From Paludibacteraceae bacterium (lineage in GTDB: Bacteria; Bacteroidota; Bacteroidia; Bacteroidales; Paludibacteraceae), in NCBI GenBank assembly GCA_024401565.1, contig JAKSKU010000023.1, positions 1 to 35,793 on the forward strand: 35,793 nt of DNA, written 5' to 3'. Shown here piece by piece: positions 1 to 7,979 of the stretch (position 1 is the stretch's first letter; every line of letters begins with the position of its first letter). The position numbers and the translations under genes are program-made. Below the pieces are notes generated by a model, which saw nothing but the letters and a program-made list of their open reading frames with translations, was not told the DNA's origin and did no database searches.

Positions 1-54
1 TAGAGCAAAGGACTGAAAATCCTTGTGTCCCCGGTTCGATTCCTGGTGGTACCA
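1..54 (+). tRNA. tRNA-Phe (GAA), 5' end cut by the window
   Basis: The 3' part of a tRNA is visible. The anticodon arm has stem AAGGA (8-12), loop CTGAAAA (13-19) and stem TCCTT (20-24). The anticodon GAA at 15-17 gives Phe. The T arm is 30-46 with loop TTCGATT; its middle pair is a C-T mismatch. The acceptor 3' strand TGGTACC (47-53) and discriminator A54 follow. The CCA end is not fully encoded. The D arm is only partly present and the 5' acceptor strand lies before the window. Confidence 0.93.
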
Positions 55-57
55 CAC

Positions 58-98
58 AAAGCAGATTCATTCAATAATGAGTCTGCTTTTGTTTTTTT
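58..98 (+). terminator. Rho-independent terminator of the tRNA-Phe transcript
   Basis: A 14-bp hairpin pairs 58-71 with 76-89 around the loop CAAT, with a single G-U pair. It is followed by a T-rich run to 98. It sits directly after the tRNA. Confidence 0.8.
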
Positions 99-326
99 GC
101 TATGTCCTAAACAATAACTTTTAAGATACGATGAAATTATAATAGGATCTGTGGTCATTGCTGTGGTGGCGTACCTGTGCCGCCCGATAAATGATAAGAT
201 AGGCACATGCTATGTGACCGTTGCTACCCAAGTCTCTGTGTCCGTCCAGTCACAGAATGAAATGATGATCAAAAAAGAGAATGATTAAGACTGGTAGGCC
301 GGGAGGGCCTTTTACGCATTTATTTA

Positions 327-334
327 TATATTTG
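327..334 (+). promoter_or_regulatory. Putative -7 promoter element of the first DUF285 gene
   Basis: TATATTTG matches the Bacteroidota -7 consensus TAnnTTTG. It lies 19 bases before the ATG at 354, so the leader would be very short. No clear -33 TTTG is visible. The same element at the same distance precedes the second copy (1412-1419), so the promoter was copied with the gene. Confidence 0.5.
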
Positions 335-353
335 CCATTGTAATTGAATCAGT

Positions 354-1256
354 ATGGAATATACATATCATCCTAAGACTAAAGAAGAGTTATTGAAAGC
401 AATAAAAAAAGAAATTATATTGCAAGGTAACGGTACAGATCTAAACTGTATTGATACCTCTGCTATTACTGACATGTCGACTATATTTAATAATAGCCAA
501 TTCAACGGCGACATATCCCAATGGGATGTGAGCAACGTCAGGGATATGTCGAGAATGTTTGAGCATAGCGAGTTCAATGGCGATATCTCTAAGTGGAATG
601 TATCAAAGGTCACTAATATGTCGTATATGTTTGCGGAAAGCAAGTTCAACGGCGATATCTCCAAGTGGGATGTGAGCAACGTCACTGATATGGGGAGTAT
701 GTTCGCTTTCAGCCAGTTCAACGGAGATATCTCCAAGTGGAACGTATCAAAGGTAACCGATATGTTTAGTATGTTCAGTAGTAGTCAGTTCAACGACGAC
801 ATATCCAAGTGGAATATGAGCAACGTCAAGGATATGTCGTATATGTTTTGCATCAGTAGATTCAACAGAGATATCTCTAATTGGGATGTGAGTAAAGTCA
901 AGGATATGTCGTATATGTTCAGTAGTAGCCAGTTCAACGGAGACATATCCAAGTGGGATGTGAGCAATGTCAAAAAGATGATAAATATATTTCTTGATAG
1001 TAAGTTTGATGGCGACATAAGCAAATGGAACATTGACAATGTCGAAGATGACAGATCTTCTGTATTGGAATATGGCATTTTCAGAGAGAATTCCGACAGC
1101 AAGGAGAATTCAGATGAGAAAGGATTGACATATAGCGACAGAGGAGAATCGTCTTTGGTATGTTATGACGAGGATTCCAAGCCGGGAAAGAAAGATGAAG
1201 AGAATACCTCTGTCTTTGATAAACTGAAAAATGCATTCGGAAAGATATTCGGATAG
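354..1256 (+). CDS. BspA-family (DUF285) repeat protein, copy 1
   Basis: This 300-residue protein is built from eight 24-residue repeats of the type FNGDISKWDVSNVxDMSxMF, starting at about residue 50. That pattern is the DUF285 / BspA-like leucine-rich repeat family, best known from mycoplasmas and Bacteroidota. A capping segment at about 1-49 (NCIDTSAITDMSTIF) precedes the repeats. A charged Ser/Asp/Glu/Lys linker (about 225-275) and an amphipathic tail (FDKLKNAFGKIFG) follow. No signal peptide, lipobox or membrane span is visible, so export is uncertain. Homologues are usually linked to binding or adhesion; the function here is unknown. A -7 promoter element lies just upstream and a paralogue directly downstream. 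Confidence 0.85.
   Translation: MEYTYHPKTKEELLKAIKKEIILQGNGTDLNCIDTSAITDMSTIFNNSQFNGDISQWDVSNVRDMSRMFEHSEFNGDISKWNVSKVTNMSYMFAESKFNGDISKWDVSNVTDMGSMFAFSQFNGDISKWNVSKVTDMFSMFSSSQFNDDISKWNMSNVKDMSYMFCISRFNRDISNWDVSKVKDMSYMFSSSQFNGDISKWDVSNVKKMINIFLDSKFDGDISKWNIDNVEDDRSSVLEYGIFRENSDSKENSDEKGLTYSDRGESSLVCYDEDSKPGKKDEENTSVFDKLKNAFGKIFG
501..1076 (+). repeat. Eight 72-bp coding repeats
   Basis: Successive TTC(A/G)A(C/T)GGCGA-like repeat starts fall 72 bases apart, beginning at 501, 573 and so on, with the last at 1005. Each unit encodes one 24-residue DUF285 repeat. High DNA identity between units makes the array prone to unequal recombination, which fits the shorter array of four units in the second copy. 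Confidence 0.8.
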
Positions 1257-1280
1257 GATTTTGCGGACCATTTTACCGTA

Positions 1281-1350
1281 AACGGTTATTATTGGCAATC
1301 GTCGCATGACGATTGGCTACCATGGCCTGGTTTAATAACCGTTCCACGGT
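1281..1350 (+). repeat. Nested inverted repeat after DUF285 copy 1
   Basis: AACGGTTATTA (1281-1291) pairs perfectly with TAATAACCGTT (1333-1343). Inside it, CAATCGTC (1296-1303) pairs with GACGATTG (1308-1315) around GCAT. The result is a two-level stem in a three-way-junction-like layout. A related version follows the second gene copy. It has no U-run, so it is not a classical terminator; it could be a 3' UTR structure or a small intergenic repeat. Confidence 0.65.
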
Positions 1351-1367
1351 AGATGAGTGAGCCATCT

Positions 1368-1384
1368 CCTCCCTTTAAGGGAGG
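1368..1384. repeat. Perfect 8-1-8 inverted repeat
   Basis: CCTCCCTT, T, AAGGGAGG form a perfect palindrome between the two DUF285 copies. The following GTCGGGAGGGTC resembles the sequence before copy 1 (GCCGGGAGGGCC at 299-310), so this marks the edge of the duplicated unit. It may be an intergenic repeat element or a weak hairpin. Confidence 0.55.
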
Positions 1385-1411
1385 TCGGGAGGGTCTTTAC
1401 GCATTTATTTA

Positions 1412-1419
1412 TATATTTG
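1412..1419 (+). promoter_or_regulatory. Putative -7 promoter element of the second DUF285 gene
   Basis: TATATTTG lies 19 bases before the ATG at 1439, identical in sequence and position to the element before copy 1. The second gene therefore probably keeps its own promoter. Confidence 0.5.
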
Positions 1420-1438
1420 CCATTGTAATTGAATCAGT

Positions 1439-1975
1439 ATGGAATATAAATATCATCCTAAGACTAAAGAAGAGTTATTGAAAGCAATAAAAAAAGAAAT
1501 TATATTGCAAGGTAACGGTACAGATCTAAACTGTATTGATACCTCTGCTATTACTGACATGTCGACTATATTTAATAATAGCCAATTCAACGGCGACATA
1601 TCCCAATGGGATGTGAGCAACGTCAGGGATATGTCGAGAATGTTTGAGCATAGCGAGTTCAATGGCGATATCTCTAAGTGGAATGTATCAAAGGTCACTA
1701 ATATGTCGTATATGTTTGCGGAAAGCAAGTTCAACGGCGATATCTCCAAGTGGGATGTGAGCAACGTCACTGATATGGGGAGTATGTTCGCTTTCAGCCA
1801 GTTCAACGGAGATATCTCCAAGTGGAATGTGAGCAATGTAGAGAGTATGAGTAATATGTTTATGAATACGTCTCTGGTATGTTATGACGAGGATTCCAAG
1901 CCGGGAAAGAAAGATGAAGAGAATACCTCTGTCTTTGATAAACTGAAAAATGCATTTGGAAAGATATTCGGATAG
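1439..1975 (+). CDS. BspA-family (DUF285) repeat protein, contracted copy 2
   Basis: This 178-residue protein is nearly identical to copy 1 over residues 1-140 (Tyr4 is replaced by Lys). It then passes through a unique junction, NVESMSNMFMNT, into the shared tail starting SLVCYDEDSKPGKK and ending in KIFG. It has four 24-residue DUF285 repeats where copy 1 has eight, and it lacks the Ser/Asp/Glu linker. Both reading frames are intact and the promoter is kept, so this looks like a functional shorter paralogue. No signal peptide is visible. The role is unknown. Confidence 0.8.
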   Translation: MEYKYHPKTKEELLKAIKKEIILQGNGTDLNCIDTSAITDMSTIFNNSQFNGDISQWDVSNVRDMSRMFEHSEFNGDISKWNVSKVTNMSYMFAESKFNGDISKWDVSNVTDMGSMFAFSQFNGDISKWNVSNVESMSNMFMNTSLVCYDEDSKPGKKDEENTSVFDKLKNAFGKIFG

Positions 1976-1999
1976 GATTTTGCGGACCATTTTACTGTA

Positions 2000-2118
2000 A
2001 ACGGTTATTATTGGCAATCGTCGCATGACGATTGGCTACCGTGGCCGAATAATTTTCAGCCCACGGTAGCGTCTCGTTTGTTAATGAGCCGCAACCATTG
2101 GCTATTTTGATAACCGTT
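2000..2118 (+). repeat. Extended structured element after DUF285 copy 2
   Basis: AACGGTTAT (2000-2008) pairs with ATAACCGTT (2110-2118). Within it lie CAATCGTC/GACGATTG (2015-2022 and 2027-2034) and a further perfect stem GCTACCGTGG/CCACGGTAGC (2035-2044 and 2061-2070). Copy 1 keeps the first two stems. Its third stem is degenerate (CTACCATGG against CCACGGTAG). The layout suggests a folded RNA or a small repeat element. Confidence 0.6.
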
Positions 2119-2155
2119 CCACGGTTTGACTTCAAATATACTAGAATTGGGCATT

Positions 2156-2608
2156 TCACCCGACTTCTATTATTTCATCAAATTCATCTGGCTGAATCTC
2201 CTCAAACGAATCAGACAGATACTGCATCGAATCACTGTTAATCTGACCTTGACGTCTCTCCACACACGTCTCTAAAGGTGTGTTGATCTTGATACAAATA
2301 ATCTTTATTGACGGGAAGACGCGGATAATATCCAATATTGCCTTGCGGTAGACGTAACGGTTGTTCATATCGTCGACCACAAAACTCTGATCATTTTCAC
2401 AGAAGTATCGTACCGTCTCCCTTTCCACCTGGCTTACATACTCCTCTTCCCTCGGTTTGAGCACACGTTTCTGATCAACAGACTTGGTGAATCCCAACTC
2501 CGCACGTATGATGTCTCTGCTCACTATAGGCAGAGACGGTAAGTTATTCTTGATATACGTCGATTTACCAGACCCTGGCAACCCAACCATGAAATATACT
2601 TTTGTCAT
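2156..2608 (-). CDS. P-loop kinase of the T4 polynucleotide kinase / AAA_33 type
   Basis: The 150-residue protein starts with a Walker A loop GLPGSGKST (9-17). It continues with SRDIIRAELG (30-39), which matches the NRDDYR region of T4 polynucleotide 5'-kinase, and VVDDMNNRYVYRKAI (about 77-91), which matches ISDTNLNPERR. The C-terminal ETCVERRQGQ provides the lid arginines. The length equals a stand-alone kinase domain. Likely substrates are a nucleic acid 5'-OH, a nucleotide or a small metabolite; the sequence does not decide. A zeta-toxin-like role is possible, but no antitoxin is adjacent. It follows the lipoprotein gene by 14 bases and is probably the last gene of the TamB operon. Confidence 0.75.
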   Translation of the reverse strand: MTKVYFMVGLPGSGKSTYIKNNLPSLPIVSRDIIRAELGFTKSVDQKRVLKPREEEYVSQVERETVRYFCENDQSFVVDDMNNRYVYRKAILDIIRVFPSIKIICIKINTPLETCVERRQGQINSDSMQYLSDSFEEIQPDEFDEIIEVG

Positions 2609-2622
2609 ACGTCAACATGAAA

Positions 2623-3486
2623 CTACCTAATCCTCTTCACCTCCTTGATCATTCCTTTATTTAGAAAATTCAGCATTGGTTTCAATTCACTCGCCACAGC
2701 TGGCATAGGATTATCGCCATCTTTATCCACCAATTTGTAGACTTCCTTATACGTTTTGAATTCTTCATCACACCCTACAAACAAAGTATCGTTAGAGACT
2801 TTAGAATAGACATCACCGTCGCTTACCTTCTGCTTTACAAGAAAATAATTTAACACTCCTATTTCATCCGGATCTTCACTGACTTTTCTGCTCTTTGCCA
2901 ATATGCTCACCGTCAAATTGCCATTACGATTGTAAATATTATCCTTTATTTTTTCAGAATCACCTTCAATTGCCGATTCTGTTTTCCTATAGACACGACC
3001 ATCCAAATAGTAATATTTTTTTGTAATCGCAAAATACCAGGCATCTCCATTTACACCATCAATAGTATACACAAGTGTTCCATTGCGGAAACATTTTGTA
3101 TTCCACTTAACACTGGTCTCTCCAAGGGTTGTGCTCACTGTCACCTCCTCATATTTAGCATTAGGATCATTCTTGATATTGTTGATTCCGCATACCAAAC
3201 TTTCAAGTTCATCCCTCTCTATTCCTTCCAACACCTTCTTTTCGGTTGTGCTTGGCCCCTCTTCACCCGAAAGCTCATTTTCTTGTGAACCGGACAAGTC
3301 CTGTAGAAACTCATCCCATCCATAAGACAACAAATCATTTTTGAGTTCAACCATTTCTTCATTTTCAGCAAAGGTCTGCCCTATCTGCTCAGATACTTCA
3401 TACGCTCCTTTTGCATACTTAATCACATCGGAGCATGAAGATAAAGCCCCAAGAGCCAATGCGGAAATAATAAACATTCTTTTCAT
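2623..3486 (-). CDS. Lipoprotein of unknown function
   Basis: The 287-residue product begins with a lipoprotein signal, MKRMFIISALALGALSSC, with the lipidated Cys at 18. Residues 30-85 are acidic and probably helical (NELSGEEGPSTTEKK). The rest has short alternating strands around TLVYTIDGVNGDAWYFAITKKYYYLDGRVYRK (about 135-170). No known domain was recognised. It lies 32 bases after the end of the TamB gene on the same strand, so co-transcription with TamB is likely and an envelope role is plausible. Confidence 0.75.
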   Translation of the reverse strand: MKRMFIISALALGALSSCSDVIKYAKGAYEVSEQIGQTFAENEEMVELKNDLLSYGWDEFLQDLSGSQENELSGEEGPSTTEKKVLEGIERDELESLVCGINNIKNDPNAKYEEVTVSTTLGETSVKWNTKCFRNGTLVYTIDGVNGDAWYFAITKKYYYLDGRVYRKTESAIEGDSEKIKDNIYNRNGNLTVSILAKSRKVSEDPDEIGVLNYFLVKQKVSDGDVYSKVSNDTLFVGCDEEFKTYKEVYKLVDKDGDNPMPAVASELKPMLNFLNKGMIKEVKRIR

Positions 3487-3518
3487 TCTATCAATTTTTC
3501 AACTATTATACTTAACTG

Positions 3519-6500
3519 TCATTTCTGTTTCTTGATTCTCAACAAATCTCTAAAAGTGTCTGATTCTTTAGTTATTATGAAGCCCAAACCTTCAGTGCTT
3601 GTTCCAGAACGATAGAAATCGGTGTTGGTGTGGCTGTATCCTTTCAAACGCAAACTGCCACTTTTGTTGAGCTTATACTCAAGATCAAAATTCTTTGTGA
3701 ATTCTTCTTCCGTTGCCGTATTGTTCTGATAACCCAAATCAGTGCTGAACACCAAACGGTTGTTGAAGAATGAACGCGAAAGGGAAAGACTCATCTCCAT
3801 ATCACTGCCGTCTGCCTGCGACGACGACATATCCGCACCAATCGTCCAACTGCTTCCTAGCACGTCGCCAAAGAGTGTGTTCATTCCATTTGATATGCTC
3901 GACGATACAATCGATGTGAGCATACTTGTGCCGACGTTACTTGTCTGCGATTGTGATATCGGATAGAAGGTGCCAAATCCAAGTATGTAGGCAAACTCTT
4001 TAATTCTCAGGTCGTCAGTGTTGATGATTCCATGTAGACGCTGGTTCAAATCATCTCCTGCATTCGGCAACATGACGTCGTAGGTAAGATTAAACTTATC
4101 CATCGAGCCATTAATGCCTAGTCGGGCACCTACTGTCTGACGTGTATTCGTCAACGTTGGATCATTAGCAAACGACTCATCCAATGTGGTAAGGTCGGCT
4201 CTTGTGGTGTAGAGCGCGGACAAGTCAAACTTGAGTGTCTCCAGTTTTCCTCCAACTTTGACCGTACCGTCTTTCTCTATCGCAAACGTCTTCTGCGGAA
4301 GACTTGATATCTTCATCTTAAGTTGTCCTTCATTGACCACATAGTCGCCATACAATTTGAACTCGTCAGAAGTAGTGGTGTATTCGACACGGATATCTCC
4401 GCCTCCCTTCAACGTACATTTATCGCCAGAAGTACGCGAAAGGATCACTGTCATCTCTGTGTTGTCCGTAATCTTTAGATCAACACTCGCGTCAATATTA
4501 AACTTTGTATCGTCGTAAACTTTCGTCTCCACCGTATCCTCATGCGACACAAATACTATTGTAGAATACTCCGATGCTGATGAAGCGCTTTCCGGCAAAA
4601 CTACCGTCATCACGGCACTCTCCCCCGTCGACACATTTCCTCGTATAGAGGCTCCATCCATATCTCCGGCCACACGCATACGTCCATCCGCTGTCAACTT
4701 TCCATACACCATCTCCTCCCTGTCCTTGGGATTATTAAGCAATAGGAAATCGTTGAGCGACAAAGTGGCCTGATACTTTATATTATGGAAATTATTATGC
4801 TGGATATTGCAGTCTAGATTAGCCACACGCCCATAGTCGTCTATGATCTTAGCGTTTTTTACCGCCATACTTGTAGGCGTGAATAAAATACTGTCAGTCA
4901 ATCTGTAAGACGCGTTGTTAGCCTTTACCTTTGCCAACACTTTATCCAGATAGATGTATCCTTTCACCTCTGGCTCCTCTATTTTTCCGTTGACATTGAT
5001 ATTTGCCGAAACCGTTCCCGTCAGTTTGTCAAGATATTCATCAATAGCTATTTGGGCTGTGGCCAACGGGTATTCATTCACCTTGATCCTCAATCTCAAT
5101 GAGTCGCTTCCAAACGACATATATCCCATCGCCGACGCCACATCCATTGTGTCCCTATAAACGGAGACTCGCGTCATTACAGCCTTCTTCTCCGGACTCC
5201 AACCACATCGCACATTCAAATCGCCCACCCAAATAGAGTCGATCGACAGCGAGTCTACACGAAGATTTTTCGTTCCGACATGAGGCATATCTCCCATCAC
5301 TCCACTTGCCTTCACATCTCCTGTGACGAATCCGGACAGAGGGAAGCCCACACGCAATTTGGATATCACGCTCGATATCGACATGCTGTCGAATGATATC
5401 GTCAGCGAATCATCTACACTCTTGCCGACAATACCGTCGACAAACAGAATCTTACGCTCATCCTCAAGCAATCCGAAATGCTCTATCTTCGTTTGGCCAT
5501 CTTGTCTTGTGGTGATCACCGACGGTTCGAAACCGATCAACAAATCACGAAGCAGAAGATCACTCGGCATAAAGAATGTTTTAAGCAATAGCTCTTTTGT
5601 CACCGAATCCCTTGGGAATGTCAACAAGGCTTTGATGTCGCCCTCTATCTTCTCCTCCTCATCGAAATTGTCGTAAACGAATTTGGTCAAAGCGACGTCA
5701 TTCTCCAACTCAGTTGAGAGTCCAAACTTTATCGGATTCATCTCCTTTGCATATACGATTGTCTGAATATCACCGACATACATGTCTTCTTTCTGCTTGA
5801 AGGAGAAATCTATATCTTTGGCAACGATTCCATTGTAGACGACACTGTCGGCATTTACAAACGCTCCCATTCTGCCCAAGGAGTCTGAAATATTAAAGGT
5901 CATTTTCATTCCAGTCACCGTCAATGGGACATCAAAGAAATCGCAGATCGGAGCCACATCCTTCACTTCCGCCTGCAGACGGAATGCGTTGTTGGCTATC
6001 GTGGTGTCGATACCTTCCTGAATCCTATAATTGAAAAATGTGGGCAGATATGGATGAAGTATATTCACCACACTCGACTCTATCGCATTAATGTTATATC
6101 GTCCACCCAAAGTGGCGTCAAGCAGACGAGACCTCAACTGGATCTGTCGACGCAGATCTCTGTCGTCCGCAGAAAATGATATCTTTCCAACGTCAAGTGT
6201 CTTTTTGCCTTTTGTTATAATCAGAGAATCAATATCCGATTGTCCCACTGCATCGTTGAGCGACGACATTATGATACGGCCGTCTAAATTGAGAGAGACG
6301 GAGAAGTCATTCCATGTGGAATCCATAACTCCCAGTTTATATGGTGAGAAATCTTTCACGCCTCCATTCACCATATAGATACTCTTTTCGGCCGGCACGT
6401 ATGAAGCCGACAAGACAGCCGAACCAAACGGCTCTTCAAACGAGATATCAGCTGTGGCTGATTCAGAGGAATAAGACGCATCGGAAATCTTTAGAGTCGT

Positions 6501-7964
6501 AGCGACTATATTGTCGTAAGCAAAGTATGGCACCACACCGTTTGCTCGCACCACGAGGCCAGCGGAGTCGGCAACACACAAAGTAGCGTCAACATCCAGT
6601 TTGGCCATCATACGAGTGGTGTCGCCAATCAGTCTGGCAATATCAGCGGTATCAGTGGCAAGTGATGCCGCCATATTCAAGACGTCTTTCTTCTTGTCAT
6701 AAACAAGAGTACCGTCTCCTTTAAGTCGGACAACAGGAGTGTTCGCGCCCAAATCAAACGTCAGATTAGTGGCATTACCTTTTGCTTTCAGATTAGTGGC
6801 AAAAGGGAATAGACGGTTGACTATCTCATTGTGTTGCAATGAAGTGTCCACAACAGACAAGAAATCTCCATTATCTGCAGAGACAAGAATATCTGCATTA
6901 TAATTGGAGCTTTTATAATCATAGCAGTCGCTCATTGTAGCCACCGCATGAATCGACGCGTCCTCGTAATCAACCTGTAGCACATCCACGTTGACTTTAG
7001 GAAGTGTGCCCGCAAACGACGCATAAAGGGAAACAGGAGTATGATAGTCGGCCAACGCAGGCACAAATGGAGCTATTTCAGTAAGGACGATGGTAGACGG
7101 TGCTATTTCCACATTGTATTCTCCCTTATGGAGAGCATTATCTATATTGTCGAGAATGGCAGGATATTTCCATTCCACATCATTGATTCTCAAAGAAGAT
7201 TTAGGCATCACCAACGAAATCTGTTTCGAATAGAATCCATCCGTCAGCATAGCGAAATCAAGGATTTTCAAGTCGTTGATTCTGACGTTGGAAAGGTCAT
7301 CCGTCGCAGAAAGATGTGTGATTTCAGCACGCAGATTGTCGGTGTGTATCGATTTTAGGCTACCGGCAATCTCCACATCAGACAAATGTATATGATTGTA
7401 GTCGAACACCGGCTGTAGGGGCTTGCCCGTCTCGGCCTCATGGTTGCCGACGTACGACGAATCTATTATATCATATTTAAGCACACCTCTATTGAGGTAA
7501 ATGTCAGACAATTCCAAGTCGAATTTCGACGGAGTTGTGTCGACATCAGTGGTATCAGACGACGAGAAAGCGTCGATCAGATAATCGAAATTATAAACGT
7601 CTTCTTTGCTGGAGACGTAGATTTTGAAACTGTCGAGAGTCACTTTCGACAATGTCAGTTTGGAATCAGACCAGACATTCACCGGATTGCATCCAGCTTC
7701 CAGTCTTTGTATATAGGCCAATGTGTCGTTATTGCAGTCGGGAAGATAGAGTTCCTCCAGCACCACATTGCCCCTGAAATTAATGCCTACATACCCGACA
7801 GAGATGTCGACGCCGAAACGTGATTTGATTTCATCAGTCACTCTATGGGTAAGAGCGGTCTGAACAGACGGAAGAGTGAGCAGCCCACATAACAACAAAA
7901 GCAACAGCAGGATGACTCCTACCGTTGCTATCATTATCTTTAATATTTTTCCAGCCACTCTCAT
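3519..7964 (-). CDS. tamB: TamB-like translocation and assembly module / AsmA-like protein
   Basis: The 1481-residue protein has one N-terminal membrane anchor (about residues 8-30, IMIATVGVILLLLLLLCGLLTL). A very long beta-rich periplasmic body follows. The C-terminal DUF490/TamB region includes GFGTFYPISQSQ near residue 1320 and alternating strands ending SFFNNRLVFSTDLGYQ. TamB-type proteins bridge the inner and outer membranes and are linked to outer-membrane protein assembly and phospholipid transport. Bacteroidota proteins of this family are often 1400-1700 residues, so the length is normal. It lies 15 bases after the rhodanese lipoprotein gene and is probably driven by the promoter at 8519-8548. 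Confidence 0.88.
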   Translation of the reverse strand: MRVAGKILKIMIATVGVILLLLLLLCGLLTLPSVQTALTHRVTDEIKSRFGVDISVGYVGINFRGNVVLEELYLPDCNNDTLAYIQRLEAGCNPVNVWSDSKLTLSKVTLDSFKIYVSSKEDVYNFDYLIDAFSSSDTTDVDTTPSKFDLELSDIYLNRGVLKYDIIDSSYVGNHEAETGKPLQPVFDYNHIHLSDVEIAGSLKSIHTDNLRAEITHLSATDDLSNVRINDLKILDFAMLTDGFYSKQISLVMPKSSLRINDVEWKYPAILDNIDNALHKGEYNVEIAPSTIVLTEIAPFVPALADYHTPVSLYASFAGTLPKVNVDVLQVDYEDASIHAVATMSDCYDYKSSNYNADILVSADNGDFLSVVDTSLQHNEIVNRLFPFATNLKAKGNATNLTFDLGANTPVVRLKGDGTLVYDKKKDVLNMAASLATDTADIARLIGDTTRMMAKLDVDATLCVADSAGLVVRANGVVPYFAYDNIVATTLKISDASYSSESATADISFEEPFGSAVLSASYVPAEKSIYMVNGGVKDFSPYKLGVMDSTWNDFSVSLNLDGRIIMSSLNDAVGQSDIDSLIITKGKKTLDVGKISFSADDRDLRRQIQLRSRLLDATLGGRYNINAIESSVVNILHPYLPTFFNYRIQEGIDTTIANNAFRLQAEVKDVAPICDFFDVPLTVTGMKMTFNISDSLGRMGAFVNADSVVYNGIVAKDIDFSFKQKEDMYVGDIQTIVYAKEMNPIKFGLSTELENDVALTKFVYDNFDEEEKIEGDIKALLTFPRDSVTKELLLKTFFMPSDLLLRDLLIGFEPSVITTRQDGQTKIEHFGLLEDERKILFVDGIVGKSVDDSLTISFDSMSISSVISKLRVGFPLSGFVTGDVKASGVMGDMPHVGTKNLRVDSLSIDSIWVGDLNVRCGWSPEKKAVMTRVSVYRDTMDVASAMGYMSFGSDSLRLRIKVNEYPLATAQIAIDEYLDKLTGTVSANINVNGKIEEPEVKGYIYLDKVLAKVKANNASYRLTDSILFTPTSMAVKNAKIIDDYGRVANLDCNIQHNNFHNIKYQATLSLNDFLLLNNPKDREEMVYGKLTADGRMRVAGDMDGASIRGNVSTGESAVMTVVLPESASSASEYSTIVFVSHEDTVETKVYDDTKFNIDASVDLKITDNTEMTVILSRTSGDKCTLKGGGDIRVEYTTTSDEFKLYGDYVVNEGQLKMKISSLPQKTFAIEKDGTVKVGGKLETLKFDLSALYTTRADLTTLDESFANDPTLTNTRQTVGARLGINGSMDKFNLTYDVMLPNAGDDLNQRLHGIINTDDLRIKEFAYILGFGTFYPISQSQTSNVGTSMLTSIVSSSISNGMNTLFGDVLGSSWTIGADMSSSQADGSDMEMSLSLSRSFFNNRLVFSTDLGYQNNTATEEEFTKNFDLEYKLNKSGSLRLKGYSHTNTDFYRSGTSTEGLGFIITKESDTFRDLLRIKKQK

Positions 7965-7979
7965 AAGTGTCTGTACGTT

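Larger units (their letters stand above)
300..2125. repeat. Tandem gene duplication, about 1.08 kb period
   Basis: The segment from the promoter region (about 300) to the structured element ending near 1350 is repeated from about 1385 to 2125. The two start codons lie 1085 bases apart. The promoters, first roughly 470 coding bases, coding tail and 3' element are nearly identical. An early difference is ACATAT versus AAATAT just after the start. The second copy lacks a central block of the coding repeats. Confidence 0.85.

Noticed and set aside
118-288. Open frame of 56 codons upstream of the first DUF285 gene (possible GTG start at 151, hydrophobic start VVIAVVAYLC)
   Set aside because: There is no ATG, no promoter match and no recognised similarity. 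It is most likely chance or a faint remnant; the region 99-326 holds nothing else I can support.
501-1076. Regular 72-bp repeats as a CRISPR-like array
   Set aside because: The units are contiguous, coding and without unique spacers; they encode DUF285 repeats.
368-1102. Long minus-strand open frames opposite the DUF285 repeats
   Set aside because: They mirror the 72-bp repeat of the plus-strand gene and have no independent start context or domain; the same shadow appears opposite copy 2.
2156-2608. Toxin-antitoxin pair based on a zeta-like kinase
   Set aside because: No small antitoxin-like gene is adjacent, and the motifs fit polynucleotide-kinase-type P-loop kinases at least as well.
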